Below, piece by piece: positions 1 through 10,700 of a DNA stretch of 64,000 bases (the first letter of the stretch is position 1; each line of letters begins with the position of its first letter). The stretch is from Pleodorina starrii (lineage: Eukaryota > Chlorophyta > Chlorophyceae > Chlamydomonadales > Volvocaceae). A program made the position numbers and the translations under genes. The stretch is from positions 1,648,001-1,712,000 of the forward strand of contig BRXU01000014.1 of assembly GCA_030267565.1 (NCBI GenBank), given 5' to 3'. The notes beneath the pieces were generated by a model. The model ran no database searches, had not been told where the DNA came from, and was given only the letters and a program-made list of their open reading frames with translations.

Positions 1-3000
1 CGAGCGCCTTGCACTAACCGCCGGCCCCGAGCCTCTTCCGCTCCCATTTCTCACCCCGAGCCCGTGCCACCGATCTCCGGCTCCGAGACCCTGCCACCCA
101 TCTCAGGCCCCGAGCCCCTGCCACCCATGTGCGGCACCGAGCGCCTTGCACTAACCGCCGGCCCCGATCCTCTTCCGCTCCCATCTCTCACCCCGAGCCC
201 GTGCCACCGATCTCCGGCTCCGAGACCCTGCCACCCATCTCAGGCCCCGAGCCCCTGCCACCCATGTGCGGCACCGAGCGCCTTGCACTAATCACCGGCC
301 CCGATCCTCTTCTGCTCCCATCTCTCACCCCGAGCCCGTGCCACCGATCTCCGGCTCCGAGACCCTGCCACCCATGTCAGGCCCCGAGCCCCTGCCACCC
401 ATGTGCGGCACCGAGCGCCTTGCACTAACCGCCGGCCCCGAGCCTCTTCCGCTCCCATCTCTCACCCCGAGCCCGTGCCACCGATCTCCGGCTCCGAGAC
501 CCTGCCACCCATCTCAGGCCCCGAGCCCCTGCCACCCATGTGCGGCACCGAGCGCCTTGCACTAACCGCCGGCCCCGAGCCTCTTCCGCTCCCATCTCTC
601 ACCCCGAGCCCGTGCCACTGATCTCCGGCTCCGAGACCCTGCCACCCATGTCAGGCCCCGAGCCCCTGCCACCCATGTGCGGCACCGAGCGCCTTGCACT
701 AATCACCGGCCCCGAGCCTCTTCCGCTCCCATTTCTCACCACGAGCCCGTGCCACCGATCTCCGGCTCCGAGACCCTGCCACCCATCTCAGGCCCCGAGC
801 CCCTGCCACCCATGTGCGGCACCGAGCGCCTTGCACTAATCACCGGCCCCGAGCCTCTTCCGCTCCCATCTCTCACCCCGAGCCCGTGCCACCGATCTCC
901 GGCTCTGAGACCCTGCCACCCATCTCCGGCCCCGAGCCCCTGCCACCCATGTGCGGTACCGAGCGCCTTGCACTAACCGCCGGCCCCGAGCCTCTTCCGC
1001 TCCCATCTCTCACCCCGAGCCCGTGCCACCGATCTCCGGCTCCGAGACCCTGCCACCCATGTCAGGCCCCGAGCCCCTGCCACCCATGTGCGGCACCGAG
1101 CGCCTTGCACTAACCGCCGGCCCCGAGCCTCTTCCGCTCCCATTTCTCACCCCGAGCCCGTGCCACCGATCTCCGGCTCCGAGACCCTGCCACCCATGTC
1201 AGGCCCCGAGCCCCTGCCACCCATGTGCGGCACCGAGCGCCTTGCACTTATCACCGGCCCCGAGCCTCTTCCGCTCCCATCTCTCACCCCGAGCCCGTGC
1301 CACCGATCTCCGGCTGAGAGACCCTGCCACCCATCTCCGGCCCCGAGTCCCTGCCACCCATGTGCAGTACCGAGCGCCTTGCACTAATCACCGGCCCCGA
1401 GCCTCTTCTGCTCCCATCTCTCACCACGAGCCCGTGCCACTGATCTCCGGCTCCGAGACCCTGCCACCCATCTCAGGCCCCGAGCCCCTGCCACCCATGT
1501 GCGGCACCGAGCGCCTTGCACTAACCGCCGGCCCCGAGCCTCTTCCGCTCCCATTTCTCACCACGAGCCCGTGCCACCGATCTCCGGCTCCGAGACCCTG
1601 CCACCCATGTCAGGCCCCGAGCCCCTGCCACCCATGTGCGGCACCGAGCGCCTTGCACTAATCACCGGCCCCGAGCCTCTTCCGCTCCCATCTCTCACCC
1701 CGAGCCCGTGCCACCGATCTCCGGCTCTGAGACCCTGCCACCCATGTCAGGCCCCGAGCCCCTGCCACCCATGTGCGGCACCGAGCGCCTTGCACTAACC
1801 GCCGGCCCCGATCCTCTTCCGCTCCCATCTCTCACCCCGAGCCCGTGCCACTGATCTCCGGCTCCGAGACCCTGCCACCCATCTCAGGCCCCGAGCCCCT
1901 GCCACCCATGTGCGGCACCGAGCGCCTTGCACTAACCGCCGGCCCCGAGCCTCTTCCGCTCCCATTTCTCACCACGAGCCCGTGCCACCGATCTCCGGCT
2001 CCGAGACCCTGCCACCCATCTCAGGCCCCGAGCCCCTGCCACCCATGTGCGGCACCGAGCGCCTTGCACTAATCACCGGCCCCGAGCCTCTTCCGCTCCC
2101 ATCTCTCACCCCCAGCCCGTGCCACCGATCTCCGGCTCTGAGACCCTGCCACCCATCTCCGGCCCCGAGCCCCTGCCACCCATGTGCGGTACCGAGCGCC
2201 TTGCACTAACCGCCGGCCCCGAGCCTCTTCCGCTCCCATTTCTCACCCCGAGCCCGTGCCACCGATCTCCGGCTCCGAGACCCTGCCACCCATGTCAGGC
2301 CCCGAGCCCCTGCCACCCATGTGCGGCACCGAGCGCCTTGCACTAATCACCGGCCCCGAGCCTCTTCCGCTCCCATCTCTCACCCCGAGCCCGTGCCACC
2401 GATCTCCGGCTGAGAGACCCTGCCACCCATCTCCGGCCCCGAGTCCCTGCCACCCATGTGCAGTACCGAGCGCCTTGCACTAACCGCCGGCCCCGAGCCT
2501 CTTCCGCTCCCATTTCTCACCACGAGCCCGTGCCACTGATCTCCGGCTCCGAGACCCTGCCACCCATCTCAGGCCCCGAGCCCCTGCCACCCATGTGCGG
2601 CACCGAGCGCCTTGCACTAATCACCGGCCCCGATCCTCTTCTGCTCCCATCTCTCACCCCGAGCCCGTGCCACCGATCTCCGGCTCCGAGACCCTGCCAC
2701 CCATGTCAGGCCCCGAGCCCCTGCCACCCATGTGCGGCACCGAGCGCCATGCACTAATCACCGGCCCCGATCCTCTTCTGCTCCCATCTCTCACCCCGAG
2801 CCCGTGCCACCGATCTCCGGCTCCGAGACCCTGCCACCCATCTCAGGCCCCGAGCCCCTGCCACCCATGTGCGGCACCGAGCGCCTTGCACTAATCACCG
2901 GCCCCGATCCTCTTCTGCTCCCATCTCTCACCCCGAGCCCGTGCCACCGATCTCCGGCTCCGAGACCCTGCCACCCATGTCAGGCCCCGAGCCCCTGCCA

Positions 3001-6000
3001 CCCATGTGCGGCACCGAGCGCCTTGCACTAATCACCGGCCCCGATCCTCTTCTGCTCCCATCTCTCACCCCGAGCCCGTGCCACCGATCTCCGGCTCCGA
3101 GACCCTGCCACCCATCTCAGGCCCCGAGCCCCTGCCACCCATGTGCGGCACCGAGCGCCTTGCACTAACCGCCGGCCCCGAGCCTCTTCCGCTCCCATCT
3201 CTCACCCCGAGCCCGTGCCACCGATCTCCGGCTCCGAGACCCTGCCACCCATCTCAGGCCCCGAGCCCCTGCCACCCATGTGCGGCACCGAGCGCCTTGC
3301 ACTAACCGCCGGCCCCGAGCCTCTTCCGCTCCCATTTCTCACCCCGAGCCCGTGCCACCGATCTCCGGCTCCGAGACCCTGCCACCCATCTCAGGCCCCG
3401 AGCCCCTGCCACCCATGTGCGGCACCGAGCGCCTTGCACTAACCGCCGGCCCCGATCCTCTTCCGCTCCCATCTCTCACCCCGAGCCCGTGCCACCGATC
3501 TCCGGCTCCGAGACCCTGCCACCCATCTCAGGCCCCGAGCCCCTGCCACCCATGTGCGGCACCGAGCGCCTTGCACTAATCACCGGCCCCGATCCTCTTC
3601 TGCTCCCATCTCTCACCCCGAGCCCGTGCCACCGATCTCCGGCTCCGAGACCCTGCCACCCATGTCAGGCCCCGAGCCCCTGCCACCCATGTGCGGCACC
3701 GAGCGCCTTGCACTAACCGCCGGCCCCGAGCCTCTTCCGCTCCCATCTCTCACCCCGAGCCCGTGCCACCGATCTCCGGCTCCGAGACCCTGCCACCCAT
3801 CTCAGGCCCCGAGCCCCTGCCACCCATGTGCGGCACCGAGCGCCTTGCACTAACCGCCGGCCCCGATCCTCTTCCGCTCCCATCTGTCAGCGTAGCTCAA
3901 TTGGTAGAGCACTCGCTTGTCAATTCGGTGAAAATGGGATCGATCCCATGCTTGGTCGAATTGGTAATGGGTAGATGTGGGTTCGAATCCCACCGCTGGC
4001 CCCTGGCATTAGCCAGGGTGAATAACGGTGAGTCCGGCCCAACTAAACTCCGGATCGTGCAGGGGCGCTCGAGAAAATGTCCCAGATCAATCAGTCCGCC
4101 CGTCAGGTCTGATTCACCCTGGTGATCGCGCCGAACGGAGAAGAAATTACTCCCTAGGCCCGGTCCCCTAAACACACGCGAGAGTCTGTCTCCGCGTAAA
4201 ATTAATTAATTAATTAATCCGCTCCCATCTCTCACCCCGAGCCCGTGCCACTGATCTCCGGCTCCGAGACCCTGCCACCCATCTCAGGCCCCGAGCCCCT
4301 GCCACCCATGTGCGGCACCGAGCGCCTTGCACTAACCGCCGGCCCCGAGCCTCTTCCGCTCCCATTTCTCACCACGAGCCCGTGCCACCGATCTCCGGCT
4401 CCGAGACCCTGCCACCCATCTCAGGCCCCGAGCCCCTGCCACCCATGTGCGGCACCGAGCGCCTTGCACTAATCACCGGCCCCGAGCCTCTTCCGCTCCC
4501 ATCTCTCACCCCGAGCCCGTGCCACCGATCTCCGGCTGAGAGACCCTGCCACCCATCTCCGGCCCCGAGTCCCTGCCACCCATGTGCAGTACCGAGCGCC
4601 TTGCACTAATCACCGGCCCCGAGCCTCTTCTGCTCCCATCTCTCACCACGAGCCCGTGCCACTGATCTCCGGCTCCGAGACCCTGCCACCCATCTCAGGC
4701 CCCGAGCCCCTGCCACCCATGTGCGGCACCGAGCGCCTTGCACTAACCGCCGGCCCCGAGCCTCTTCCGCTCCCATTTCTCACCACGAGCCCGTGCCACC
4801 GATCTCCGGCTCCGAGACCCTGCCACCCATGTCAGGCCCCGAGCCCCTGCCACCCATGTGCGGCACCGAGCGCCTTGCACTAATCACCGGCCCCGAGCCT
4901 CTTCCGCTCCCATCTCTCACCCCGAGCCCGTGCCACCGATCTCCGGCTCTGAGACCCTGCCACCCATGTCAGGCCCCGAGCCCCTGCCACCCATGTGCGG
5001 TACCGAGCGCCTTGCACTAATCACCGGCCCCGAGCCTCTTCCGCTCCCATCTCTCACCCCGAGCCCGTGCCACCGATCTCCGGCTCTGAGACCCTGCCAC
5101 CCATGTCAGGCCCCGAGCCCCTGCCACCCATGTGCGGTACCGAGCGCCTTGCACTAACCGCCGGCCCCGAGCCTCTTCCGCTCCCATCTCTCACCCCGAG
5201 CCCGTGCCACCGATCTCCGGCTCCGAGACCCTGCCACCCATGTCAGGCCCCGAGCCCCTGCCACCCATGTGCGGCACCGAGCGCCTTGCACTAACCGCCG
5301 GCCCCGAGCCTCTTCCGCTCCCATTTCTCACCCCGAGCCCGTGCCACCGATCTCCGGCTCCGAGACCCTGCCACCCATGTCAGGCCCCGAGCCCCTGCCA
5401 CCCATGTGCGGCACCGAGCGCCTTGCACTAATCACCGGCCCCGAGCCTCTTCCGCTCCCATCTCTCACCCCGAGCCCGTGCCACCGATCTCCGGCTCTGA
5501 GACCCTGCCACCCATCTCCGGCCCCGAGCCCCTGCCACCCATGTGCGGTACCGAGCGCCTTGCACTAACCGCCGGCCCCGAGCCTCTTCCGCTCCCATCT
5601 CTCACCCCGAGCCCGTGCCACCGATCTCCGGCTCCGAGACCCTGCCACCCATGTCAGGCCCCGAGCCCCTGCCACCCATGTGCGGCACCGAGCGCCTTGC
5701 ACTAACCGCCGGCCCCGAGCCTCTTCCGCTCCCATTTCTCACCCCGAGCCCGTGCCACCGATCTCCGGCTCCGAGACCCTGCCACCCATGTCAGGCCCCG
5801 AGCCCCTGCCACCCATGTGCGGCACCGAGCGCCTTGCACTAATCACCGGCCCCGAGCCTCTTCCGCTCCCATCTCTCACCCCGAGCCCGTGCCACCGATC
5901 TCCGGCTGAGAGACCCTGCCACCCATCTCCGGCCCCGAGTCCCTGCCACCCATGTGCAGTACCGAGCGCCTTGCACTAACCGCCGGCCCCGAGCCTCTTC

Positions 6001-6420
6001 CGCTCCCATTTCTCACCACGAGCCCGTGCCACTGATCTCCGGCTCCGAGACCCTGCCACCCATCTCAGGCCCCGAGCCCCTGCCACCCATGTGCGGCACC
6101 GAGCGCCTTGCACTAACCGCCGGCCCCGAGCCTCTTCCGCTCCCATTTCTCACCACGAGCCCGTGCCACCGATCTCCGGCTCCGAGACCCTGCCACCCAT
6201 GTCAGGCCCCGAGCCCCTGCCACCCATGTGCGGCACCGAGCGCCTTGCACTAATCACCGGCCCCGAGCCTCTTCCGCTCCCATCTCTCACCCCGAGCCCG
6301 TGCCACCGATCTCCGGCTCTGAGACCCTGCCACCCATCTCCGGCCCCGAGCCTCTTCCGCTCCCATCTCTCACCCCGAGCCCGTGCCACCGATCTCCGGC
6401 TCCGAGACCCTGCCACCCAC
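1..6420. repeat. Satellite array, 137-bp monomer with five ~27-bp sub-units
   Basis: About 28 monomers lie left of the SINE at 3886 and about 16 to its right, all in the same orientation. Each 137-bp monomer divides into five sub-units of 27, 29, 27, 27 and 27 bp, every one ending in CCGAG, and three of them contain a TGCCACC box. Variants are shared at regular distances: the GTGCAGTACC variant starts at 1362, 2458, 4584 and 5954, spacings of 8 monomers (1,096 bp) and 10 monomers (1,370 bp) within each half, so a higher-order repeat is present. Because 137 is not a multiple of 3, the roughly 99-codon open frames shift every monomer and end at the TAA in GCACTAA; they are not genes. The left edge lies outside the window. 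Confidence 0.97.
3886..4217 (+). mobile_element. tRNA-derived SINE inserted in the satellite
   Basis: The insert is flanked by a 13-bp target-site duplication, TCCGCTCCCATCT, at 3873-3885 and 4218-4230. Its 5' part folds like a tRNA: acceptor strand GTCAGCG at 3886-3892 pairs with CGCTGGC at 3994-4000, an A-box-like TAGCTCAATTGG lies at 3893-3904, and a T-arm GTGGG/CCCAC with the B box GGTTCGAATCC lies at 3977-3993. The expected anticodon position shows TTGTCAA, which would be a GTC (Asp) anticodon, but the region between D- and T-arms is enlarged and does not fold properly, so this is not a functional tRNA gene. A non-tRNA body follows and the 3' end is a TTAA-type simple repeat. tRNA-Asp-derived SINEs are known from Chlamydomonas; family membership here is inferred. 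Confidence 0.93.
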
Positions 6421-7834
6421 CTAAGGCCCGATGCACCTTTCACACATCTCCAGCCCCATGCACTCTCCAGCCCGATGCACCTTTCACACATTTCCAACCC
6501 CGATCCCCTTCCGCCCATCTCCAGCCCCGAGGCTGCCACCGATCTCCGGACCCTATCTCCTCTCACCTATCCCCAGCTCCGATCTATTGCACCAATCCCC
6601 AGCCCCTTAGCGCCAGTGCTCAATCCCCTGAGCCCCAAGCCCAAGCCTTAGCCCCATAAGCCCAGAGCCTGAAGTCCCAGATGTCACTCCATCGCGAGCC
6701 CCAGACCGAGCTCCTAGCCTCTCCTAGTCCCCACCCCCAGCCGCCAAGGCGTAGCCCCCCAGCTTCAGGCCAAGTGTCCAAGGAGAAGCTCCAGCCTCAT
6801 TTCCTAACTGTTTAGCCCCAGATGCCAAGCAACGGCCCTGAAGCCTCAGCCCCTATTCCCAGCCCAGGTTACAGGGAGGAAAGACAGGGTGCGTGGGGGC
6901 CTTGGGGTGTTTGGGGTTTGGCTGACAGCTTTGCTGTCGCAGATCTTGGCAACAATGTGCCAATGTGCTTATCGAAATTCGGGACCATCAATGGTGAAAC
7001 ATCACCACAAAGGACGACTGCCGTCATTTGCGTCGGGATGCGATGCATGCACGAACAAAACGCCACAGGAAGGCCATGCGCACCACAACAACGTCATAGT
7101 AACCATTTGCGCTGTAGAGATGTCCTTTCAAGTGCATTAGGTTTCTATACTGGCTCAGGATAGGAGCCCGATGACAGTACGGAAACCAACTACCGTCCCA
7201 CTATACGCGTTGCTGCCAAATACGCCTTCCTTCATCCTTCTACCTTCAATATAATTGGAGTATAATTAATTGACACTGGAAATAGCTAAATACTTTCGCC
7301 TTTGCCTACAGTATACACTTGTCCTTGACTGTCGATAACAAAAGTCAAAGCAAGGCGATGCTTCAATAAGTTCAAGGTCTGCTCGCAGAGTTGCCTCAGG
7401 TATCAGGTAATCGTGTGACACAAGATACGGAAAGTATCAGACTCATCGACGAGGTCCAGCTGTTCGCCGAGTACCGATCAACCCAGGGCTGGATCAACCT
7501 TGTGGGCAGTCTCTTCCACGCCGGAACTTTGTCAAGGGACCGATTTCAGAAGCAAATGTTTAATACAGTCTCAATAACTGGCGCCAATGGCCGTTAACAG
7601 ATGTGTAGCTATGCGTTTTCCGTCCCTCATGTAATCCCCCCAATGCCCTTAAGCAACGCAGTTCAGCACGGAGTGCACGGACATGGAGCTAGCGGCCTTG
7701 GAGTGGACTTGGAGCTAGCGGCCGGGAGTAGCTGTGCTGGCAGGCCGGCTGGGGGGAGCTAGTGGCCAGGAGCAAGACCCAGCCTCCCAAGGAAGTAATA
7801 ATAGCGGTTACAGCGGGCTTCAGACCCAAAACGG
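6421..7834. other. Degenerate array edge, then no gene seen
   Basis: From 6421 to about 6660 the sequence still shows diverged ~27-bp C-rich units (CACCTTTCACACATCTCCAG twice), i.e. the decayed right edge of the satellite. From about 6660 to 7834 there is no convincing coding region, tRNA or element with definable ends. A tract near 7680-7770 repeats GGAGCTAG(C/T)GGCC. Confidence 0.6.
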
Positions 7835-7941
7835 GAGAGCCAGCTGGCCAGCTGGCCGTGCACTGCAGCGAACACACCAGGACAGAGGAAAGATCAACAA
7901 GCCCAGACAGCACGAGCCAGCCCAGACAGGAAGGAGCAAAC
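7795..7941 (+). repeat. Dispersed repeat, copy 1
   Basis: This stretch resembles 11259-11398: both carry an AGAGCCAGCKGGCCAGCTGG core followed by CCGTGCAC and later GCCCAGACAGCAC. A third, shorter copy lies in reverse orientation near 31980-32095. The hAT-type MITE sits at its right border. No ends or target duplications could be defined. Confidence 0.6.
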
Positions 7942-8349
7942 CAGGGTTGCTATCTTCCTTGACGGGAGTATCTACGGGCTCAGATATTCGTTGCTCAAAT
8001 ATTCCAAAAACTTCTATGGATGACGAGAAGTTTTTTGGCTGGGAAGGCCCAAAAGTATCTGTGTGCAGTGGCCAGATATCAACCATGACCATGTGCAATG
8101 TAGGAACTTGTTTTCAGTAATATCCAGCACAGTTGTTCGGAGCCGAAAACATCTTTTTCGCCGTCGGGAGGGAGCCGGCGACGTGATTTTATGGGGAAAT
8201 GGGCTTCCGAAGTTCTATGGATGATCAGATTGTATGGTCAGAATTCTCCCTAAAATATCCTACTGGACACTCAAAATCGTAAAAAAAACTTCTATAAAGT
8301 TTCAAATTTTTGGGCAAATAGATATTTTTATCCTAAGATAGCAACCCTG
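7942..8349. mobile_element. Non-autonomous hAT-type MITE (408 bp)
   Basis: Perfect 15-bp terminal inverted repeats, CAGGGTTGCTATCTT at 7942-7956 and its complement at 8335-8349, are flanked by an exact 8-bp duplication GAGCAAAC (7934-7941 and 8350-8357). An 8-bp duplication and termini starting CAGGG are hallmarks of hAT elements. The interior is AT-richer than its surroundings and carries no transposase, so it depends on a transposase elsewhere. Confidence 0.9.
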
Positions 8350-8388
8350 GAGCAAACCCAGGGAAAAAGCGCTTAGGCGAGCGACCAT

Positions 8389-8867
8389 TGTAACGCCGAG
8401 GTCATAGGTGCCGTACAGTCGGCTAGCATAAAGCCTAAGAAAGGCGTCGCACAGAAACTCGAGTAGCCTTTGCTCCGCCCAAGCACTACATTGGTATCGA
8501 GACCAGTACTGTCGTACAGTCTCTCAGAGGTCGTCAGTTCGATCCCTGGTACTCGCGGAAAGGCTTCCACTCCAGAAATCCTTGCAAATTAAGGCTAGAG
8601 GCATGTATGCCGCGGCATGACCTGACTTGGGAAGTTGTCCACCCCAATGCCGAAGACCTGGCTAAGACCCCAGGCATGCAAAGGTGGTGAAAGGCGGAGT
8701 GGACTGTGCACAGACACTGCGAGGACGCAATGAGGACCGAGGACGTTCCCTTCAGAGGGGGGGGATGTAACGCCGAGGTCATAGGTGCCGTACAGTCGGC
8801 TAGCATAAAGCCTAAGAAAGGCGTCGCACAGCAACTCGAGTAGCCTTTGCTCCGCCCAAGCACTACA
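8389..8867 (+). mobile_element. TRIM (miniature LTR retrotransposon, 479 bp)
   Basis: Two direct repeats of 102 bp, 8389-8490 and 8766-8867, differ at only one position noticed by eye. Each starts TG and ends CA, as LTRs do. The whole unit is flanked by a 5-bp duplication ACCAT (8384-8388 and 8868-8872). A TGG-starting candidate primer-binding site (TGGTATCGAGACC) lies one base inside the 5' LTR, and a purine tract ending GGGGGGGGA lies directly before the 3' LTR. The 275-bp interior has no gag or pol, which defines a TRIM. The near-identical LTRs suggest recent insertion. Confidence 0.92.
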
Positions 8868-8872
8868 ACCAT

Positions 8873-9991
8873 GGGGCCCTCACCTATCTCTATCTCTACC
8901 CGTCTGGCCCAGTCCGGGACTTCGTGGAAAGGGATCTTGCCACCGGAAAACTTTAGATTCTTTCAGTCATGTAATCGGTGGTTTTCACTACCATCGTACT
9001 GGACACTTAGTATTTTTGGGTTGCCGTCTCCTCCAGTAATATGCGGTTTACATACCGTAAAGGCTCTCCGTAGACTCTCCGTAAAATGCAGTTTTGGGGT
9101 TGCTGGGGCGGCGGCCTTCACCGCGCTCACCCGAGCCGCCGCCTTTGCCAGCGTGGCGCCCTTGCTGGCCCTCCCCGCTGCACCCTCTGTGTGACATTGG
9201 CCCAACCCTGCTACACCCGCTTTGTGACCTCCGCCAGCTGCAGCATCTTCTTTCGCCAAGTGGAAGTATGTACGCCACGCCTCCCTCCCACCCGGCGCAA
9301 CACGGCATGGTGAGGCATGCCCTCACCGTGCTCAGACCGCAACCGTGCTGCCCAACCCCAAAGCCCCCTGCTACACCCTCTTTGTGACCTCCGCCCCACA
9401 TGGCCAATCCTACAGGGCGGGGGCCCCCTGGGCGCTTCGCGCTGGGGCCCCGCCCAAAAACCACTGCACTCACATACGCACGCCACGCACTTCACCTTAC
9501 ACCACCACACGCGCCTCGCTCCAGACGTTCTCTGGGATAACTTCATTCAGAACACACGCTTTCATTCCGTCGTACCACCTACTGCACACTCCGGTGGCCG
9601 CTCGTGAAGGCAACGGTGGCGTCACGCAACAACTCTGCGGCGCATGTTTAGCTGCCTTTGCTGCGGAACCCTTCCATGAGCAAGTCGTATTGTGAGGTCG
9701 GTACTGCATTCTTTGACCCGTGTGACAGCGAGTGACCGCTGAGCTGATGGGAGCTGAGAGGTGTGTTGTCGGTGGTGGGTGTCGTTTATACGAGTGTACG
9801 ACAAGTGAAAGGATATGGCCGGTACGCAACCAAAGTGTAGTGTGCCGCCAGCCATCCAACGAACAACGAACGCTACAACGAACTATAAACAGCTACGTAG
9901 AGCCCGTCGGCGATCGACAATACTAGTATGCCCATTTACTAACGATCGAACATAAAAGAAGTAGGTAAATAATAAAATTGTATTGGAATAA
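8873..9991. other. No gene seen; local C-rich duplications
   Basis: A 28-bp segment beginning CTGCTACACC at 9209-9236 recurs at 9369-9396 with one change, and a weaker relative lies near 9176. Open frames here on both strands show no conserved motif and are treated as chance. Confidence 0.5.
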
Positions 9992-10700
9992 CAGCTAATG
10001 CTGGGGCGGCCCCGGATCGTGGCTGAGGACATGTCCCGAGTCGGGACATGTCCCGAGCCACGAATCGTGGCTCCCGCTCCCGCAGTGCGTGTACCGCTTC
10101 GTGGCGGGTAGCCAGACCGATATAATAATAAATAAATATGTAAATAAATAATCAACCTGAATTTGAATATCAGCTTATGCTGGGGCGGCCCCGGATCGTG
10201 GCTCAGGACATGTCCCGACTCGGTACATGTCTCGAGCCATGAATCGTGGCTCTCGGTCCCGCGGCATCCCACTTCGTGGCGGGTAGCCAGAGCGACCGAA
10301 AAATAGATAAATATATAAACAATCAACCTGAATTGGAATAACAGCTTATGCTGTGGCGGCCACGGATCGTGGCTGTCGGTCCCGCGGCGTACCGCCTCGT
10401 GGCGGGTAGCCAGACCGATTGGAAACTTTTTTATTTTTTAAATAATCCATTTGCATTGGGATATTGGGTCGGAGCATGGGACCCGGTCCCACGGTGTGCC
10501 CCTCAATGGCGAGTCGCCAAAACGATCCAACATTACAAAGTTATAAAAGAATCAACTAGAATTTAAAGAACAGCTTATGCTGGGGCGGCCCCGGATCGTG
10601 GCTCAGGACATGTACCGACTCGGTACATGTCCTGAGCCAGAGGGGTCTGTCATTGTTCGGTACATGTCCCGAGCCACGATCCGGGGCCGCTGCCTTACTG
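9992..10700 (+). repeat. Four tandem units with nested palindromes
   Basis: Units start at CAGCTWATGCTG at 9992, 10171, 10342 and 10571 (spacings 179, 171 and 229 bp). Each contains a GGATCGTGGCT block, and units 1, 2 and 4 also contain near-perfect palindromes built on GGACATGT/ACATGTCC. In unit 4 (about 10600-10637) the palindrome has 18-19-bp arms around one central mismatch, and a second outer pair (CCGGATCGTGGCTC with GAGCCACGATCCGG) encloses it. Units are separated by AT-rich spacers. Confidence 0.85.

Noticed and set aside
3886..4000. A stand-alone tRNA-Asp gene
   Set aside because: Acceptor and T-arms pair, but the segment between D- and T-arms is too long and the anticodon stem does not pair; the target duplication shows it is the head of a SINE.
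1..6420. CRISPR-like array
   Set aside because: Adjacent 137-bp units are near-identical throughout, with no unique spacers, and the context is eukaryotic.
64..6659. Dozens of ~99-codon open frames (Pro/Ser/Cys-rich) in the left 6.6 kb
   Set aside because: They recur every 137 bp with a changing frame and all end at the same satellite TAA; they are by-products of the repeat.
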